Source: Pseudomonadota bacterium | GTDB taxonomy: Bacteria > Pseudomonadota > Gammaproteobacteria > Enterobacterales > Enterobacteriaceae | Assembly: GCA_023454395.1 (NCBI GenBank) | Contig: JAEYFY010000241.1 | Location: 1 to 18,859, forward strand | Direction of reading: 5' to 3' | Length of the DNA stretch: 18,859 nt | Shown: one piece after another, positions 8,877 through 16,105 of the stretch | Layout of the letters: each line of letters begins with the position of its first letter | Numbering within the stretch: position 1 is the stretch's first letter | Translations under genes and position numbers: made by a program | The notes under the pieces: generated by a model | What the model was told of the DNA's origin: nothing | Databases searched by the model: none | The model's input: the letters and a program-made list of their open reading frames with translations, nothing else

Positions 8877-9173
8877 TTAACGTAATCCCAACTGGAAAAT
8901 TAGGTTTTCTGCTTCACAAGAGAATGTAAAATCAGCGGTGAGTTGAATACCACCATCAACATCAGCAAATTGTTGATTAATTTTGCAAGGCTCTGAAGCG
9001 ATAGATTGTGCTTTTGCACTGAGCTGATCTAACATTGCTTGCGCTTGTACTTTATCAGCGAAGACATGCTGATATGACGCTGTGCAATTCTTATTGTCAA
9101 TAATAGTACCCACATCTACACAACAGCAAGCAGCGGTTTCTTCTGCACTACAACGATTAATTGCGTCTGCCAT
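8877..9173 (-). CDS. yfcZ: YfcZ/YiiS-family conserved protein
   Basis: A 98-residue cytoplasmic protein of the YfcZ/YiiS (UPF0381) family, whose biochemical role is not established. It matches E. coli YfcZ over nearly its whole length and sits in the same place, between fadI and fadL. It is cysteine-rich at the N-terminus (RCSAEETAACCCVDVGTIID, with four cysteines in the first 18 residues) and has further cysteines at DNKNC, EPCK and FSCEAE, ending in the family's conserved LIFQLGLR. The cysteine pattern could mean metal binding or redox sensitivity, but this is inference. The start has a strong GGGAG Shine-Dalgarno sequence. It diverges from fadL and has its own terminator, so it is probably monocistronic. 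Confidence 0.92.
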   Translation of the reverse strand: MADAINRCSAEETAACCCVDVGTIIDNKNCTASYQHVFADKVQAQAMLDQLSAKAQSIASEPCKINQQFADVDGGIQLTADFTFSCEAENLIFQLGLR

Positions 9174-9518
9174 TTTAGTCTCCCAACGAAAGAAATGTTA
9201 ATTATCTATCATAATCGCAAAAAAATAAAATAAACTGCTTTAGCTCAAATTTTATTACAACTTTACAAAAATAATTGATTATTCTGTTTATTTAACAATC
9301 AAAAATATCTTTATTGGGATGCTTTGTGAAAAATATGTTAAGCAAATCCCAATTATTGAATCAAAACAGAAATATTTGTAAAACATACTTGCAACATTTA
9401 GGGTAATCAACTTTATACTTAATCAACTGGTCTGATTTGTCATAACGACAACCGCACCTAAAATCCAGCGCTTCTAATCAGAAGTTACTAACTTAAAAAA
9501 ATTATGAGGGTTTAGGTC
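9174..9518. other. Divergent yfcZ-fadL promoter region
   Basis: 345 bases with no gene. It must carry promoters for both divergent genes. On the fadL side there is a -10-like TATACT (9414-9419), a suboptimally spaced TTGCAA (9389-9394, 19-base spacer), and a FadR-type site at 9425-9441 lying on the expected transcription start. The yfcZ side is AT-rich without clear boxes. Confidence 0.6.
9414..9441 (+). promoter_or_regulatory. fadL promoter -10 and FadR operator
   Basis: AACTGGTCTGATTTGTC at 9425-9441 matches the FadR consensus AACTGGTCNGACCAGTT at most positions, including the whole left half. The TATACT at 9414-9419 would place the transcription start near 9426, so FadR bound here would block transcription. 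E. coli fadL is also repressed by FadR at sites around its start. Long-chain acyl-CoA would relieve repression. Confidence 0.75.
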
Positions 9519-10874
9519 ATGAACCGTAAAAACCTGTTTACTCGCACAGCACTAGCTGCCATTGTAGGAGCAATCTCCTCTCAAGCAGGCGCTGCCGGTT
9601 TTCAGTTAAATGAATATTCTACATCAGCACTAGGGCGTGCATTTTCAGGGGAAGGCGTTATCGCCGATGACGCAAGCGTAGGTAGCCGAAACCCAGCTGC
9701 ACTGACTATGTTTGATCGCCCCGAATTTTCTGTCGGTGCTATTCTCATTAACCCAGGGGTTGATGTTAAAGGTAAATCACCTCTTACAGGTACTGATACC
9801 ACTGCAAAAGATATTGCACCAAGTGCATTAGTACCTAATATCCATTTTGTCGCACCTATCAATGATAAATGGGCCATTGGCGCATCAGGTACAACAAACT
9901 TTGGTTTAGCGACAGATTTCCCCGACGATTATCCTGCAGGGCTTATCGGTGGGAAAACTGATTTGAAAACCATGAACCTAAACTTAAGTGCAGGTTACCG
10001 TGTAAATAACCAATTTAGCGTAGGTTTAGGGTTAAATGCTCTTTACGCTGATGCCGAAATTACTCGTCATGTGGGCGAAGCTGGTAAAGTCTTAGGTGGC
10101 GCATTATCTCAAAAACCGGGCATGGAACAATTAGGTGGTTATTTATCAAGCCTATCTCCTAGCGATCGCTTTGCTCAGTTAAAAGGTGATGCATGGGGCT
10201 TTGGCTGGAACGCAGGTCTATTATACGAATTTGATGAAGGTAACCGTATTAGCTTCACTTATCGCTCTAAAGTAAAAGTGAAATTTAAAGATGGTGAGTA
10301 TCAAAGCGATTTACGCCCTATTCCGCAACTCGAAGGAATGGGAATTGTCGGCACTAACGGCGAAACCATTAAAGGTAAACTTGATCTTAACCTACCTGAA
10401 ATTTGGGAATTTGCAGCTTACCACCGTGTCGCACCAAAATGGGCTGTTCACTATAACTTCGCTTACACCAGTTGGAGTGCGTTCGAAGAGTTAAAAGCAA
10501 CACGTAAGAGCGACGGTCAACAGCTGTTTAAGAAAGAAGAAGGCTTCCGTGATGCATGGCGTGTGGCTTTAGGAACAACTTATTATCACGATGATAACTG
10601 GACATTCCGTACCGGTATTGCCTTTGATGATAGCCCAGTTCCTGCGGATAAACGTTCTATTTCCATTCCAGACCAAGATCGCTTCTGGTTAAGTGCTGGT
10701 ACAACTTACGCATTTAATAAAGATATGTCTGTTGATGTGGGCTTAGCCTATATGCACGGTAAAAAAGTCACAATCAAAGAGAAATTATCTGAAGATTTAC
10801 CATTACCTGCTTATGAATTTGAATCATCAGGTAAAGCATGGTTATACGGTATGAACTTTAACTACCGTTTTTAA
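9519..10874 (+). CDS. fadL: Long-chain fatty acid outer-membrane transporter FadL
   Basis: FadL is a 14-stranded outer-membrane beta-barrel that brings long-chain fatty acids across the outer membrane (and serves as a phage receptor in E. coli). The product is 451 residues (E. coli 446). A Sec signal peptide is visible: basic MNRKNLFTR, a hydrophobic core, and likely cleavage after Ala25, giving a mature protein starting AGFQLNEYS as in E. coli. The NPA motif of the FadL N-terminal hatch is at 58-60 (mature 33-35). The C-terminal half is highly conserved, with a terminal aromatic F (YGMNFNYRF) as expected for barrel assembly by BAM. The start is preceded by an AGGG/TAGG Shine-Dalgarno region. 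Regulated by the FadR site at 9425 and ended by the hairpin at 10931. Together with FadI/FadJ it forms a fatty-acid uptake and degradation group. Confidence 0.98.
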   Translation: MNRKNLFTRTALAAIVGAISSQAGAAGFQLNEYSTSALGRAFSGEGVIADDASVGSRNPAALTMFDRPEFSVGAILINPGVDVKGKSPLTGTDTTAKDIAPSALVPNIHFVAPINDKWAIGASGTTNFGLATDFPDDYPAGLIGGKTDLKTMNLNLSAGYRVNNQFSVGLGLNALYADAEITRHVGEAGKVLGGALSQKPGMEQLGGYLSSLSPSDRFAQLKGDAWGFGWNAGLLYEFDEGNRISFTYRSKVKVKFKDGEYQSDLRPIPQLEGMGIVGTNGETIKGKLDLNLPEIWEFAAYHRVAPKWAVHYNFAYTSWSAFEELKATRKSDGQQLFKKEEGFRDAWRVALGTTYYHDDNWTFRTGIAFDDSPVPADKRSISIPDQDRFWLSAGTTYAFNKDMSVDVGLAYMHGKKVTIKEKLSEDLPLPAYEFESSGKAWLYGMNFNYRF

Positions 10875-10901
10875 TCTATACGCTTAATAATATCGATACA
10901 A

Positions 10902-10927
10902 AAATGCTCTTTTATTTAAGAGCATTT
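10902..10927 (-). terminator. Hairpin downstream of fadL, T-tract on the minus strand
   Basis: AAATGCTCTT (10902-10911) and AAGAGCATTT (10918-10927) form a perfect 10-bp stem with a six-base loop. The T-run lies only on the minus-strand side (A residues 10900-10904), so it fits a second terminator for the leftward gene at 11004 better than one for fadL. Confidence 0.55.
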
Positions 10928-10930
10928 AAA

Positions 10931-10973
10931 CTAATAAAAAACGCGCTGTTAAAAACAGGGCGTTTTTTATTAG
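10931..10973. terminator. Bidirectional terminator between fadL and the convergent orphan gene
   Basis: Two 20-base arms (10931-10950 and 10954-10973) are complementary at 19 of 20 positions with a three-base loop. The GC part (around ACGCGCTGTT / AACAGGGCGT) is followed by a TTTTTT tract on both strands. It ends fadL rightward and the gene at 11004 leftward. Confidence 0.88.
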
Positions 10974-11003
10974 TTCGATTATAGTTAAAATAATTCTCGA
11001 TAC

Positions 11004-12014
11004 TTAAAAAAGAATAAACCAACGTTCATTCTGATCGCCAACAAAAAATAGTTCTTCATTTCTAGAAATATTCTTTTTTTGATTAGCAACATGTACCGTT
11101 GAATTATATCCAGCATTACTGGTTATATAAATCACCGCATTATCAACAGGTGCAATTTCTGGAATATAAATATTAGGAGACCAATGCCCATCATATAATT
11201 CAATATGGATATGTTTATTTTTTTCTAACGCCTTGTTGAGTTTAGATGATGTTATATCTCTTGAATTGTGAAAATCTAATTTTGCAAAGTCATTGTTTTT
11301 AATTATCTCTCTTTTCATTTTCATTGAAAGATAGCCGGGATCTGCCACATCCTCTATCTTATAAAGATAATCAATTCCCCAATCTTCTGCATGTTCTTTC
11401 CCTGAAAATGGTTGTTTAAATTCTATGGACTGATCCATAGTTCTATTCCACAGATTACCTGCAAACCATGTACAATTCGTCACAGGGGTATATACACCTT
11501 TTTCGCCATTGCCTGGGCGCATATTAAAGTTTTTTGCTATCTCCGTACTTTCTTCATTTAATTGAGGAATAACAACATGTTCTAAGCGATTAAATTGCTC
11601 TTGAGAGATTTTTAAACAAAGTTGATAAGCAAAGCCTCGAGTTGGACGATCATTACTTCTATTTTTAGTATATCCAACACCTTCATGATAGCCATATCGA
11701 TGGCAATTTGAATCAGTCACATCTTTACTTTCAAAAACAATGACCCAAGCGTGTCCTAAGCTTCCTCCGCCACAAATTTGATTTAATGCAGTTACCACGG
11801 CTTTAGCTCTAGCATTTTTATCATCGGGATAATCAGATGCTGCTTTATCGGCAATCTCACAAATAGCATCTAAATCTGTCGGCTCAGGTTTTCTATTCGA
11901 TCGCAGACAAATTTGTGGGTATCCTACTGTCGGATCTCCCTGTGGCATAATATATGATTCATTCTTCAAACCTGACAGTGACTTATTTAAAAAGAAACTA
12001 TTAATACTACTCAT
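11004..12014 (-). CDS. Orphan protein, putative permuted papain-like cysteine hydrolase
   Basis: I do not recognise this gene. I start it at the ATG at 12014 (336 residues), with GGAG nine bases upstream; another ATG five codons earlier (12029) has no Shine-Dalgarno sequence. There is no signal peptide or membrane segment. Visible features are an N-terminal helical region, GHAWVIVFES at 88-97 with His88, and TNCTWFAGNLWN at 179-190 with Cys181. This His-before-Cys order, with an NC motif followed by aromatic residues, is that of circularly permuted NlpC/P60 (LRAT- and YaeF-like) papain-fold hydrolases, which cleave amide or ester bonds. The last 50 residues (from about 288: VIYITSNAGYNSTVHV, then a WFILF end) look like a small beta-rich module. 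The gene is AT-rich, lies in the fadL-mlaA slot and has no visible immunity or secretion partner. Function is inferred from motifs only. Confidence 0.75.
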   Translation of the reverse strand: MSSINSFFLNKSLSGLKNESYIMPQGDPTVGYPQICLRSNRKPEPTDLDAICEIADKAASDYPDDKNARAKAVVTALNQICGGGSLGHAWVIVFESKDVTDSNCHRYGYHEGVGYTKNRSNDRPTRGFAYQLCLKISQEQFNRLEHVVIPQLNEESTEIAKNFNMRPGNGEKGVYTPVTNCTWFAGNLWNRTMDQSIEFKQPFSGKEHAEDWGIDYLYKIEDVADPGYLSMKMKREIIKNNDFAKLDFHNSRDITSSKLNKALEKNKHIHIELYDGHWSPNIYIPEIAPVDNAVIYITSNAGYNSTVHVANQKKNISRNEELFFVGDQNERWFILF

Positions 12015-12645
12015 AATTAAATACTCCATTTCATTTGGTTAAAAATTAATTAATACCAGTGATTTTACTTATTAAAATAATAACAACTAAAGTAATCAAT
12101 TTATTTAACGGAAGAGTAAAATATTGAGGATATTAAATTACTTCAATGTTTTTTGAAGAAAACATCATGTAATAATTATCAAGATAAATTACTAACAAAT
12201 AGTTAATCTATATAATTATTATAAAAATAACTTATATCATGCTAAAAATTAAAATCAAGCATAACGCTATAATTTATATATAAAGTATTTTCAAAAAAGG
12301 CTTTAATTAACAAACAATATTATTAATAAGATTTATCATCCGAACAATATCAATGGATAAGAATGAGTTAATAAAAATAATAATTAGTTTTTGAGAAGAT
12401 TTATTAATAATATTATCTTTATTAAAGACAATATTTATTGTGATAATCAACAAAACTCTGTTGACAAAATAGGATAAAAATATGTTTTTTCACTCGGTAT
12501 TATTCAATTTAAAATCAGTAAATTAGTTTTTCATATCTATGATAAATAATGTAATGGCTGTAACCAAACACAATTTGTTTGGTTACAGTATAAATGGTCT
12601 GTTTTCAGACCATTTTTCATTTATACATAAAACGAGTAGCAACGA
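12015..12645. other. Very AT-rich non-coding region between orphan gene and mlaA
   Basis: About 630 bases with no supported gene. By eye the GC share is only about a fifth to a quarter through 12030-12540, clearly below the flanking genes. It must contain the promoter of the orphan gene, but no convincing -35/-10 pair stands out. Two strong hairpins lie at its right end (12558-12615). Such DNA is typical of acquired, H-NS-bound regions, which is an inference here. Confidence 0.6.
12558..12617. terminator. Tandem hairpins downstream of mlaA
   Basis: Hairpin one: CTGTAACCAAACA (12558-12570) with its perfect complement at 12576-12588, 13 bp and a five-base loop. Hairpin two: AAATGGTCTG (12592-12601) with CAGACCATTT (12606-12615), 10 bp and a four-base loop. 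A T-run (12613-12617) follows hairpin two only on the plus strand; leftward, after mlaA, no T-run follows either stem. They probably terminate or protect the mlaA transcript, but the better terminator direction is rightward, where no gene is known upstream. Confidence 0.6.
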
Positions 12646-13383
12646 TTAGTCAATGGAATCTAAATCATCTTCAATTGCTTTTGCGTTAGGGTTCTCTTTT
12701 ACCGTGCCAGCTTGGAAGTCATTACTCTGGAAGTAAGCTTCACGCATCATTAAGTAAGGATCAGAGGAGTTTTGTAAAATCGCATCTGAATCTAGCAATT
12801 GCGCTCGTGTTTCAATGCCTTCTAATGCCCACTTACCTGCTGACATCCAAAATGTTAAATAGCTCAGCATAGGATAGGTTAAGTCAGCCCAATCACCACC
12901 TTCTTCACGGACAGTAAAGCTACCATAGCCTGGTACAACAACATAAGGACCGTAATCCATACCATAATGCCCTAATGTGCTACCAAATCGCATTGGGACT
13001 TCTTTTTCCATCGTCTCTTTAGACATGCCAGCAACATCTATTAAGCCGCCCATACCAAAAACGGTATTGATCCAGAAACGACCAAAATGTTTTGCACCCT
13101 TTTCAAAATCACCACGTAATATGCTGTTTACCATACTTGCTGGCTCTTCTAAATTACCTAAAAAGTTAGATAAGCCATTTCTTGCTGGTGGCGGCACATA
13201 ATCACGCCAAACAACGGCAACTGGGCGTAAGATATAGGGGTCTAAAACATAGTAGTTAAAATCAAACATCTGGCGGTTAAACCCTTCTAATGGGTCAGAG
13301 CGCCCCTCCCCATTATTAGAGGTACTTGCACATCCTGAAAGTAAGGCGACTGAAAGAGCAACACCGCACAGGCGATACTTCAT
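12646..13383 (-). CDS. mlaA: Outer-membrane lipid asymmetry lipoprotein MlaA (VacJ)
   Basis: MlaA is the outer-membrane lipoprotein of the Mla system. With OmpC/OmpF it removes phospholipids misplaced in the outer leaflet and hands them to periplasmic MlaC for return to the inner membrane. The 245-residue product (E. coli 251) has a lipoprotein signal peptide with lipobox LSGC, so Cys18 is the lipidated N-terminus. The MlaA/VacJ core follows: DPLEGFNRQMFDFNYYVLD, then RPVAVVWRDYVPPPARNGLSNF, and the glycine-rich FWINTVFGMGGLIDVA and MDYGPYVVVPGYG segments. A GGAGA Shine-Dalgarno sequence lies five bases before the ATG. In E. coli mlaA lies close to fadL, as here. The acidic C-terminus (AIEDDLDSID) is less conserved. 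Confidence 0.97.
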   Translation of the reverse strand: MKYRLCGVALSVALLSGCASTSNNGEGRSDPLEGFNRQMFDFNYYVLDPYILRPVAVVWRDYVPPPARNGLSNFLGNLEEPASMVNSILRGDFEKGAKHFGRFWINTVFGMGGLIDVAGMSKETMEKEVPMRFGSTLGHYGMDYGPYVVVPGYGSFTVREEGGDWADLTYPMLSYLTFWMSAGKWALEGIETRAQLLDSDAILQNSSDPYLMMREAYFQSNDFQAGTVKENPNAKAIEDDLDSID

Positions 13384-13493
13384 AACGTTCTCCGCTAATT
13401 ATCTTATGATGAGCAGCATCATAGTTCGCATATTCATAAACTCTACACATAATACTGTCAATGAGTAACAAGTGGTACTTTTATTAGGCGTTG

Positions 13494-13552
13494 ATCTTAT
13501 AAGATAATTCAGTTTTTAGGGTTATCCCATTGAGCTAATTTACAATATTAGC
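13494..13552. repeat. Short inverted repeats upstream of mlaA
   Basis: The 291 bases between the mlaA start and the tRNA gene hold no protein gene. They contain a perfect 12-base palindrome ATCTTATAAGAT (13494-13505) and a GCTAAT/ATTAGC pair (13534-13539 and 13547-13552). They may be regulatory elements of the mlaA promoter, but both are AT-rich and could be chance. Confidence 0.25.
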
Positions 13553-13674
13553 CCAATATTTACCCAATAAAGATAACGGTTATCAACGAATCAATACGAA
13601 CGGTAACGGAAAAGAACTTGCTGTAAATATTGAGTTTTGTGGGATTTTGCGAACTAATACGAATGGATTCAGAG

Positions 13675-13746
13675 CGTTCCCTACAGGAATCGAACCTGTA
13701 ACTAGCCCTTAGGAGGGGCTTGTTATATCCATTTAACTAAGGGAAC
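13675..13746 (-). tRNA. tRNA-Arg (anticodon CCU), no encoded CCA
   Basis: The minus strand folds into a perfect cloverleaf: acceptor GTTCCCT/AGGGAAC (7 bp), D-stem GTTA/TAAC, anticodon stem AGCCC/GGGCT with loop CTCCTAA (anticodon CCT), a four-base variable region, and T-arm ACAGG-TTCGATT-CCTGT. It is very similar to E. coli argW, the AGG-decoding tRNA-Arg. After the discriminator G (13675) the sequence continues CTCTGAATCC, so the 3' CCA is not encoded and would need CCA-adding enzyme. E. coli argW encodes ACCA. Upstream, a -10-like TATACT lies at 13768-13763 on the minus strand, without a clear -35. Confidence 0.95.
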
Positions 13747-13882
13747 ATACATGAAAAAATTAAGTATAACTTATGGACGGGCTACATTTTACCTCCCTCA
13801 CTCTCTATTAATCAAGTTTTAACGCACTGATATTGGAAGGAATTTTTTTGTTTCTTTTTTGAACATATCATTTGGCTTAAAA

Positions 13883-13901
13883 ACCATCTGATAAATATCA
13901 G
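13883..13901 (-). terminator. Weak hairpin downstream of the AraC-family gene
   Basis: CTGATA (minus strand from 13901) pairs with TATCAG around a two-base loop and is followed four bases later by TTTTT. It lies about 40 bases after the stop of the regulator gene. The stem is short, so this is a tentative terminator. The rest of the tRNA-regulator gap (13747-13940) shows nothing else. Confidence 0.35.
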
Positions 13902-13940
13902 TATCAGTGATTATGTTTCTTCTTATATATACTTTCTCTA

Positions 13941-14717
13941 TTAAAACTCTTTCAGTTGTTTTAAAAACAATTTCGGTGAATATCCCATCTCTTTATTAAA
14001 CATCGCGCTAAAGGCACTCGGATTTTCATAACCCAGTTCTAAAGCAACTTCAGTAACTGAATCACCTTTCTTTAAAGCCGTTAACGCATACATTAAACAC
14101 GCTTTTTGACGCCAATCTCGAAAAGAAAGACCTGTTTCTTTATGAAAAAGACGGGTAAAAGTACGTAGACTCTTATTTAATTTTTCAGCCCACATTTCTG
14201 GTGTTGTGCGAATATTAGGTTGTGACATAAATTCAGTACACAATTCATCTAATAAAGCATGTTGCGGTAATGGCGTAAAATAAGGCAATGGCTTAGCATG
14301 AGCTAATTCATGACAAAGCAAAGTCAGTAATGCGCTATCTCGTCCACCTAAATCATAAAGTAAAGGAAGCTCATTGGCCGAAAGTAATAGCTGATGAAGC
14401 AAAGGAGAAACTTGTAAAACCTCACAATATTCTGAATAACGAGGAATTTTATTAGGCTCAATATAGAGACTATAAGTACTACTCCCCAACATTAGTACTT
14501 GATGTACTTTTTCTGCGGGGATCCACACGCCACTGTAAGGTAATACTATCCATTGACCATCTTCTGTTTTCACTTTCATTACCCCATTAGGAGCATATAA
14601 AAATTGAGCGCGTCGATGATGGTGAGCTTCAAGTAATGTGTCATAAGGATAATCAGAGCCTAATGCCAAAATATCACGAGGAAGATTATCCACACTGTTG
14701 ATATCGATATTACGCAT
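13941..14717 (-). CDS. AraC-family transcriptional regulator with cupin sensor domain
   Basis: A 258-residue regulator. The N-terminal part (about 1-130) looks like a cupin sensor: the conserved HHHRRAQF cluster at 32-39, a GVMKVKTEDGQWIVLP strand pair near 45-60, and WIPAEKVHQV at 65-74. The C-terminal 100 residues are the AraC/XylS DNA-binding domain. The first helix-turn-helix is near 176-196 (WAEKLNKSLRTFTRLFHKE) and the second, more conserved, near 221-245 (VTEVALELGYENPSAFSAMF), ending in the typical GYSPKLF. The overall type resembles NimR (YeaM)-like regulators that control a divergently transcribed transporter. Here the divergent neighbour is a TSUP transporter with a 104-base shared gap, so it probably regulates that gene and itself. 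The ligand is unknown. The Shine-Dalgarno sequence is distant (AGGA about 13 bases upstream). Confidence 0.88.
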   Translation of the reverse strand: MRNIDINSVDNLPRDILALGSDYPYDTLLEAHHHRRAQFLYAPNGVMKVKTEDGQWIVLPYSGVWIPAEKVHQVLMLGSSTYSLYIEPNKIPRYSEYCEVLQVSPLLHQLLLSANELPLLYDLGGRDSALLTLLCHELAHAKPLPYFTPLPQHALLDELCTEFMSQPNIRTTPEMWAEKLNKSLRTFTRLFHKETGLSFRDWRQKACLMYALTALKKGDSVTEVALELGYENPSAFSAMFNKEMGYSPKLFLKQLKEF

Positions 14718-14793
14718 AATATTTAAATTGTCCTAAATTCGTATAAACTTGTCATTATCGCGTGGGTAAGCCATCACTTTATTCTATATTGTT

Positions 14794-14817
14794 AATCTCC
14801 TGACTCAACAGGAGATT
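14794..14817 (+). promoter_or_regulatory. Perfect hairpin enclosing the Shine-Dalgarno sequence of the TSUP gene
   Basis: AATCTCCTG (14794-14802) and CAGGAGATT (14809-14817) form a perfect 9-bp stem with a six-base loop. The right arm contains AGGAG, the ribosome binding site of the gene starting at 14822. In RNA the site would be paired and initiation reduced unless the hairpin is opened. A -10-like TATTCT (14780-14785) would start transcription just before the stem. Alternatively it is a DNA palindrome bound by the divergent AraC-type regulator or another protein. Confidence 0.6.
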
Positions 14818-14821
14818 TAAA

Positions 14822-15625
14822 ATGACACTCTGGCTGATTTCTTTTGGTTTAATTTCAGGCATCACAACATGGTTATTTGGCTTTGGTGGTGGCTTTGTCA
14901 CTGTTCCCTTACTCTATACACTTATTCTTACACTCTGGGGAATAGACAGTTTACCTGCTGAACATGCAATGCAAATCGCGGTTGCTACCTCTGCATTAAT
15001 TATGTTGTTTTCTGCGACAGTCACAACTATTAAACACCATAAAGCAAAAAGGCTTGATTGGAATATCATGTCCATTCTATTTATTGGTATCGCTTTTGGT
15101 GGGATTTTAGGTGCGCTACTCGCCTTAATGGTTGAAGGTGTGTGGATCAAGTGGATCTTTATTGGTTATCTTTTTGTCACTATTTTAGATTGCTATTTTC
15201 GCCCCGGTTTTATGGCCCCTACTCACAACGCAAAAAAAGTAACCAAAGTAAAAGAAAGCATTAATGGAACAGTGATTGGTATTATTGCCGCTTTTCTAGG
15301 GGTTGGTGGAAGTGTGATGACAGTCCCTTTATTGCGCCGTAGAGGAACACCAATGGCACAGTCAGCAGCAATGGCGAACGCACTAACCTTACCTTTAGCG
15401 CTCACTGCAACATTCACTTATATCACTCTTTCTTTTACGTCACCTTTAAATAGTGAATCTGGTTTTATTGGTTATATTTGGCTAAAAGCTGCACTTATTC
15501 TGATTTGTAGCACTTGGATTGGCTTGAAGATCTCTGAACGCTTTTTATCTCGTATTCCCGACAAATGGCATGCAAGAGTTTATCCTCTGTTACTGAGTCT
15601 TGTTTTAATTGTCATGCTGTTTTAA
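14822..15625 (+). CDS. TSUP-family (TauE/SafE-like) transporter
   Basis: A 267-residue inner-membrane protein of the TSUP family, with about eight predicted membrane segments in two homologous halves. The duplicated signature is plain: GFGGGFVTVPLL near residues 20-31 and FLGVGGSVMTVPLL near 158-171, each near the start of a half. A hydrophilic charged loop (THNAKKVTKVKES) separates the halves. It is a distant paralogue of the YfcA-like gene at 36. Family members export or import sulfite, sulfoacetate, sulfonates or other organic anions; the substrate here is not evident. It diverges from an AraC-family regulator and precedes the phs thiosulfate reductase operon by 881 bases, so a role with sulfur oxyanions is possible but unproven. 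The start ATG has AGGAG seven bases upstream, within a hairpin. Confidence 0.9.
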   Translation: MTLWLISFGLISGITTWLFGFGGGFVTVPLLYTLILTLWGIDSLPAEHAMQIAVATSALIMLFSATVTTIKHHKAKRLDWNIMSILFIGIAFGGILGALLALMVEGVWIKWIFIGYLFVTILDCYFRPGFMAPTHNAKKVTKVKESINGTVIGIIAAFLGVGGSVMTVPLLRRRGTPMAQSAAMANALTLPLALTATFTYITLSFTSPLNSESGFIGYIWLKAALILICSTWIGLKISERFLSRIPDKWHARVYPLLLSLVLIVMLF

Positions 15626-15701
15626 ATCGTATCTTTTATGTAGAAGATACCAAGACAATAAACAACGAAAAAACAATAATGGCTACACATAAAATATGTG
15701 G

Positions 15702-15742
15702 CAAATGGTGGTTTTGAGTGTTCAAAAAACTGCCATTTTTTT
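15702..15742 (+). terminator. Rho-independent terminator of the TSUP gene
   Basis: AAATGG (15703-15708) pairs with CCATTT (15733-15738), with an inner TTTTGA/TCAAAA extension around mismatched bases, and seven T residues run from 15736 to 15742. It lies about 80 bases after the transporter stop codon. It separates the transporter from phsA transcription. Confidence 0.65.
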
Positions 15743-16105
15743 AACATTTCCCCCATCTTTTTTCTACGTATCTTCATTTAGCCTTAATGCTATTAAGACA
15801 CATAAAACAAAAAATATCTCTTTTTGACAATCACGATACAGTTCCATAACTATTAATATCATTAATTAATATTTAAACATAATGAATAATAATTTATAAA
15901 TTGTCTCGTATTTAGTATCAGTCTGTTTACGTTTAATTGAGCATTTTTCGTACCATTAATCACCGATTTATTTTTCTTTTTTATTTGTATTTATTATCAA
16001 AATAACAAGTTAGCTATTTTTATAAGAAGATAATTTAAGAAAAAACTGGATTTAAATAGCATCAAAAATATTATTTATTCTGATTTTTAAATAACAAATT
16101 AATTA

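Noticed and set aside
11004..12014. Orphan protein as an ADP-ribosylating toxin or T6SS Tae amidase
   Set aside because: No R-S-E type ADP-ribosylation motifs are visible, and Tae amidases usually have Cys before His; here His precedes Cys.
12015..12029. Upstream ATG of the orphan hydrolase gene
   Set aside because: It has no Shine-Dalgarno sequence, while the ATG at 12014 has GGAG at suitable spacing. The choice is not certain.
12316..12414. 14-base inverted repeat (AATATTATTAATAA and its complement) in the AT-rich gap
   Set aside because: Composed only of A and T in DNA of about 80% AT; such matches are expected by chance.
15824..15856. TTGACA followed by TATTAA as a promoter upstream of phsA
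   Set aside because: The spacing is 21 bases and there is no clear product; the -10 near phsA is a better candidate.
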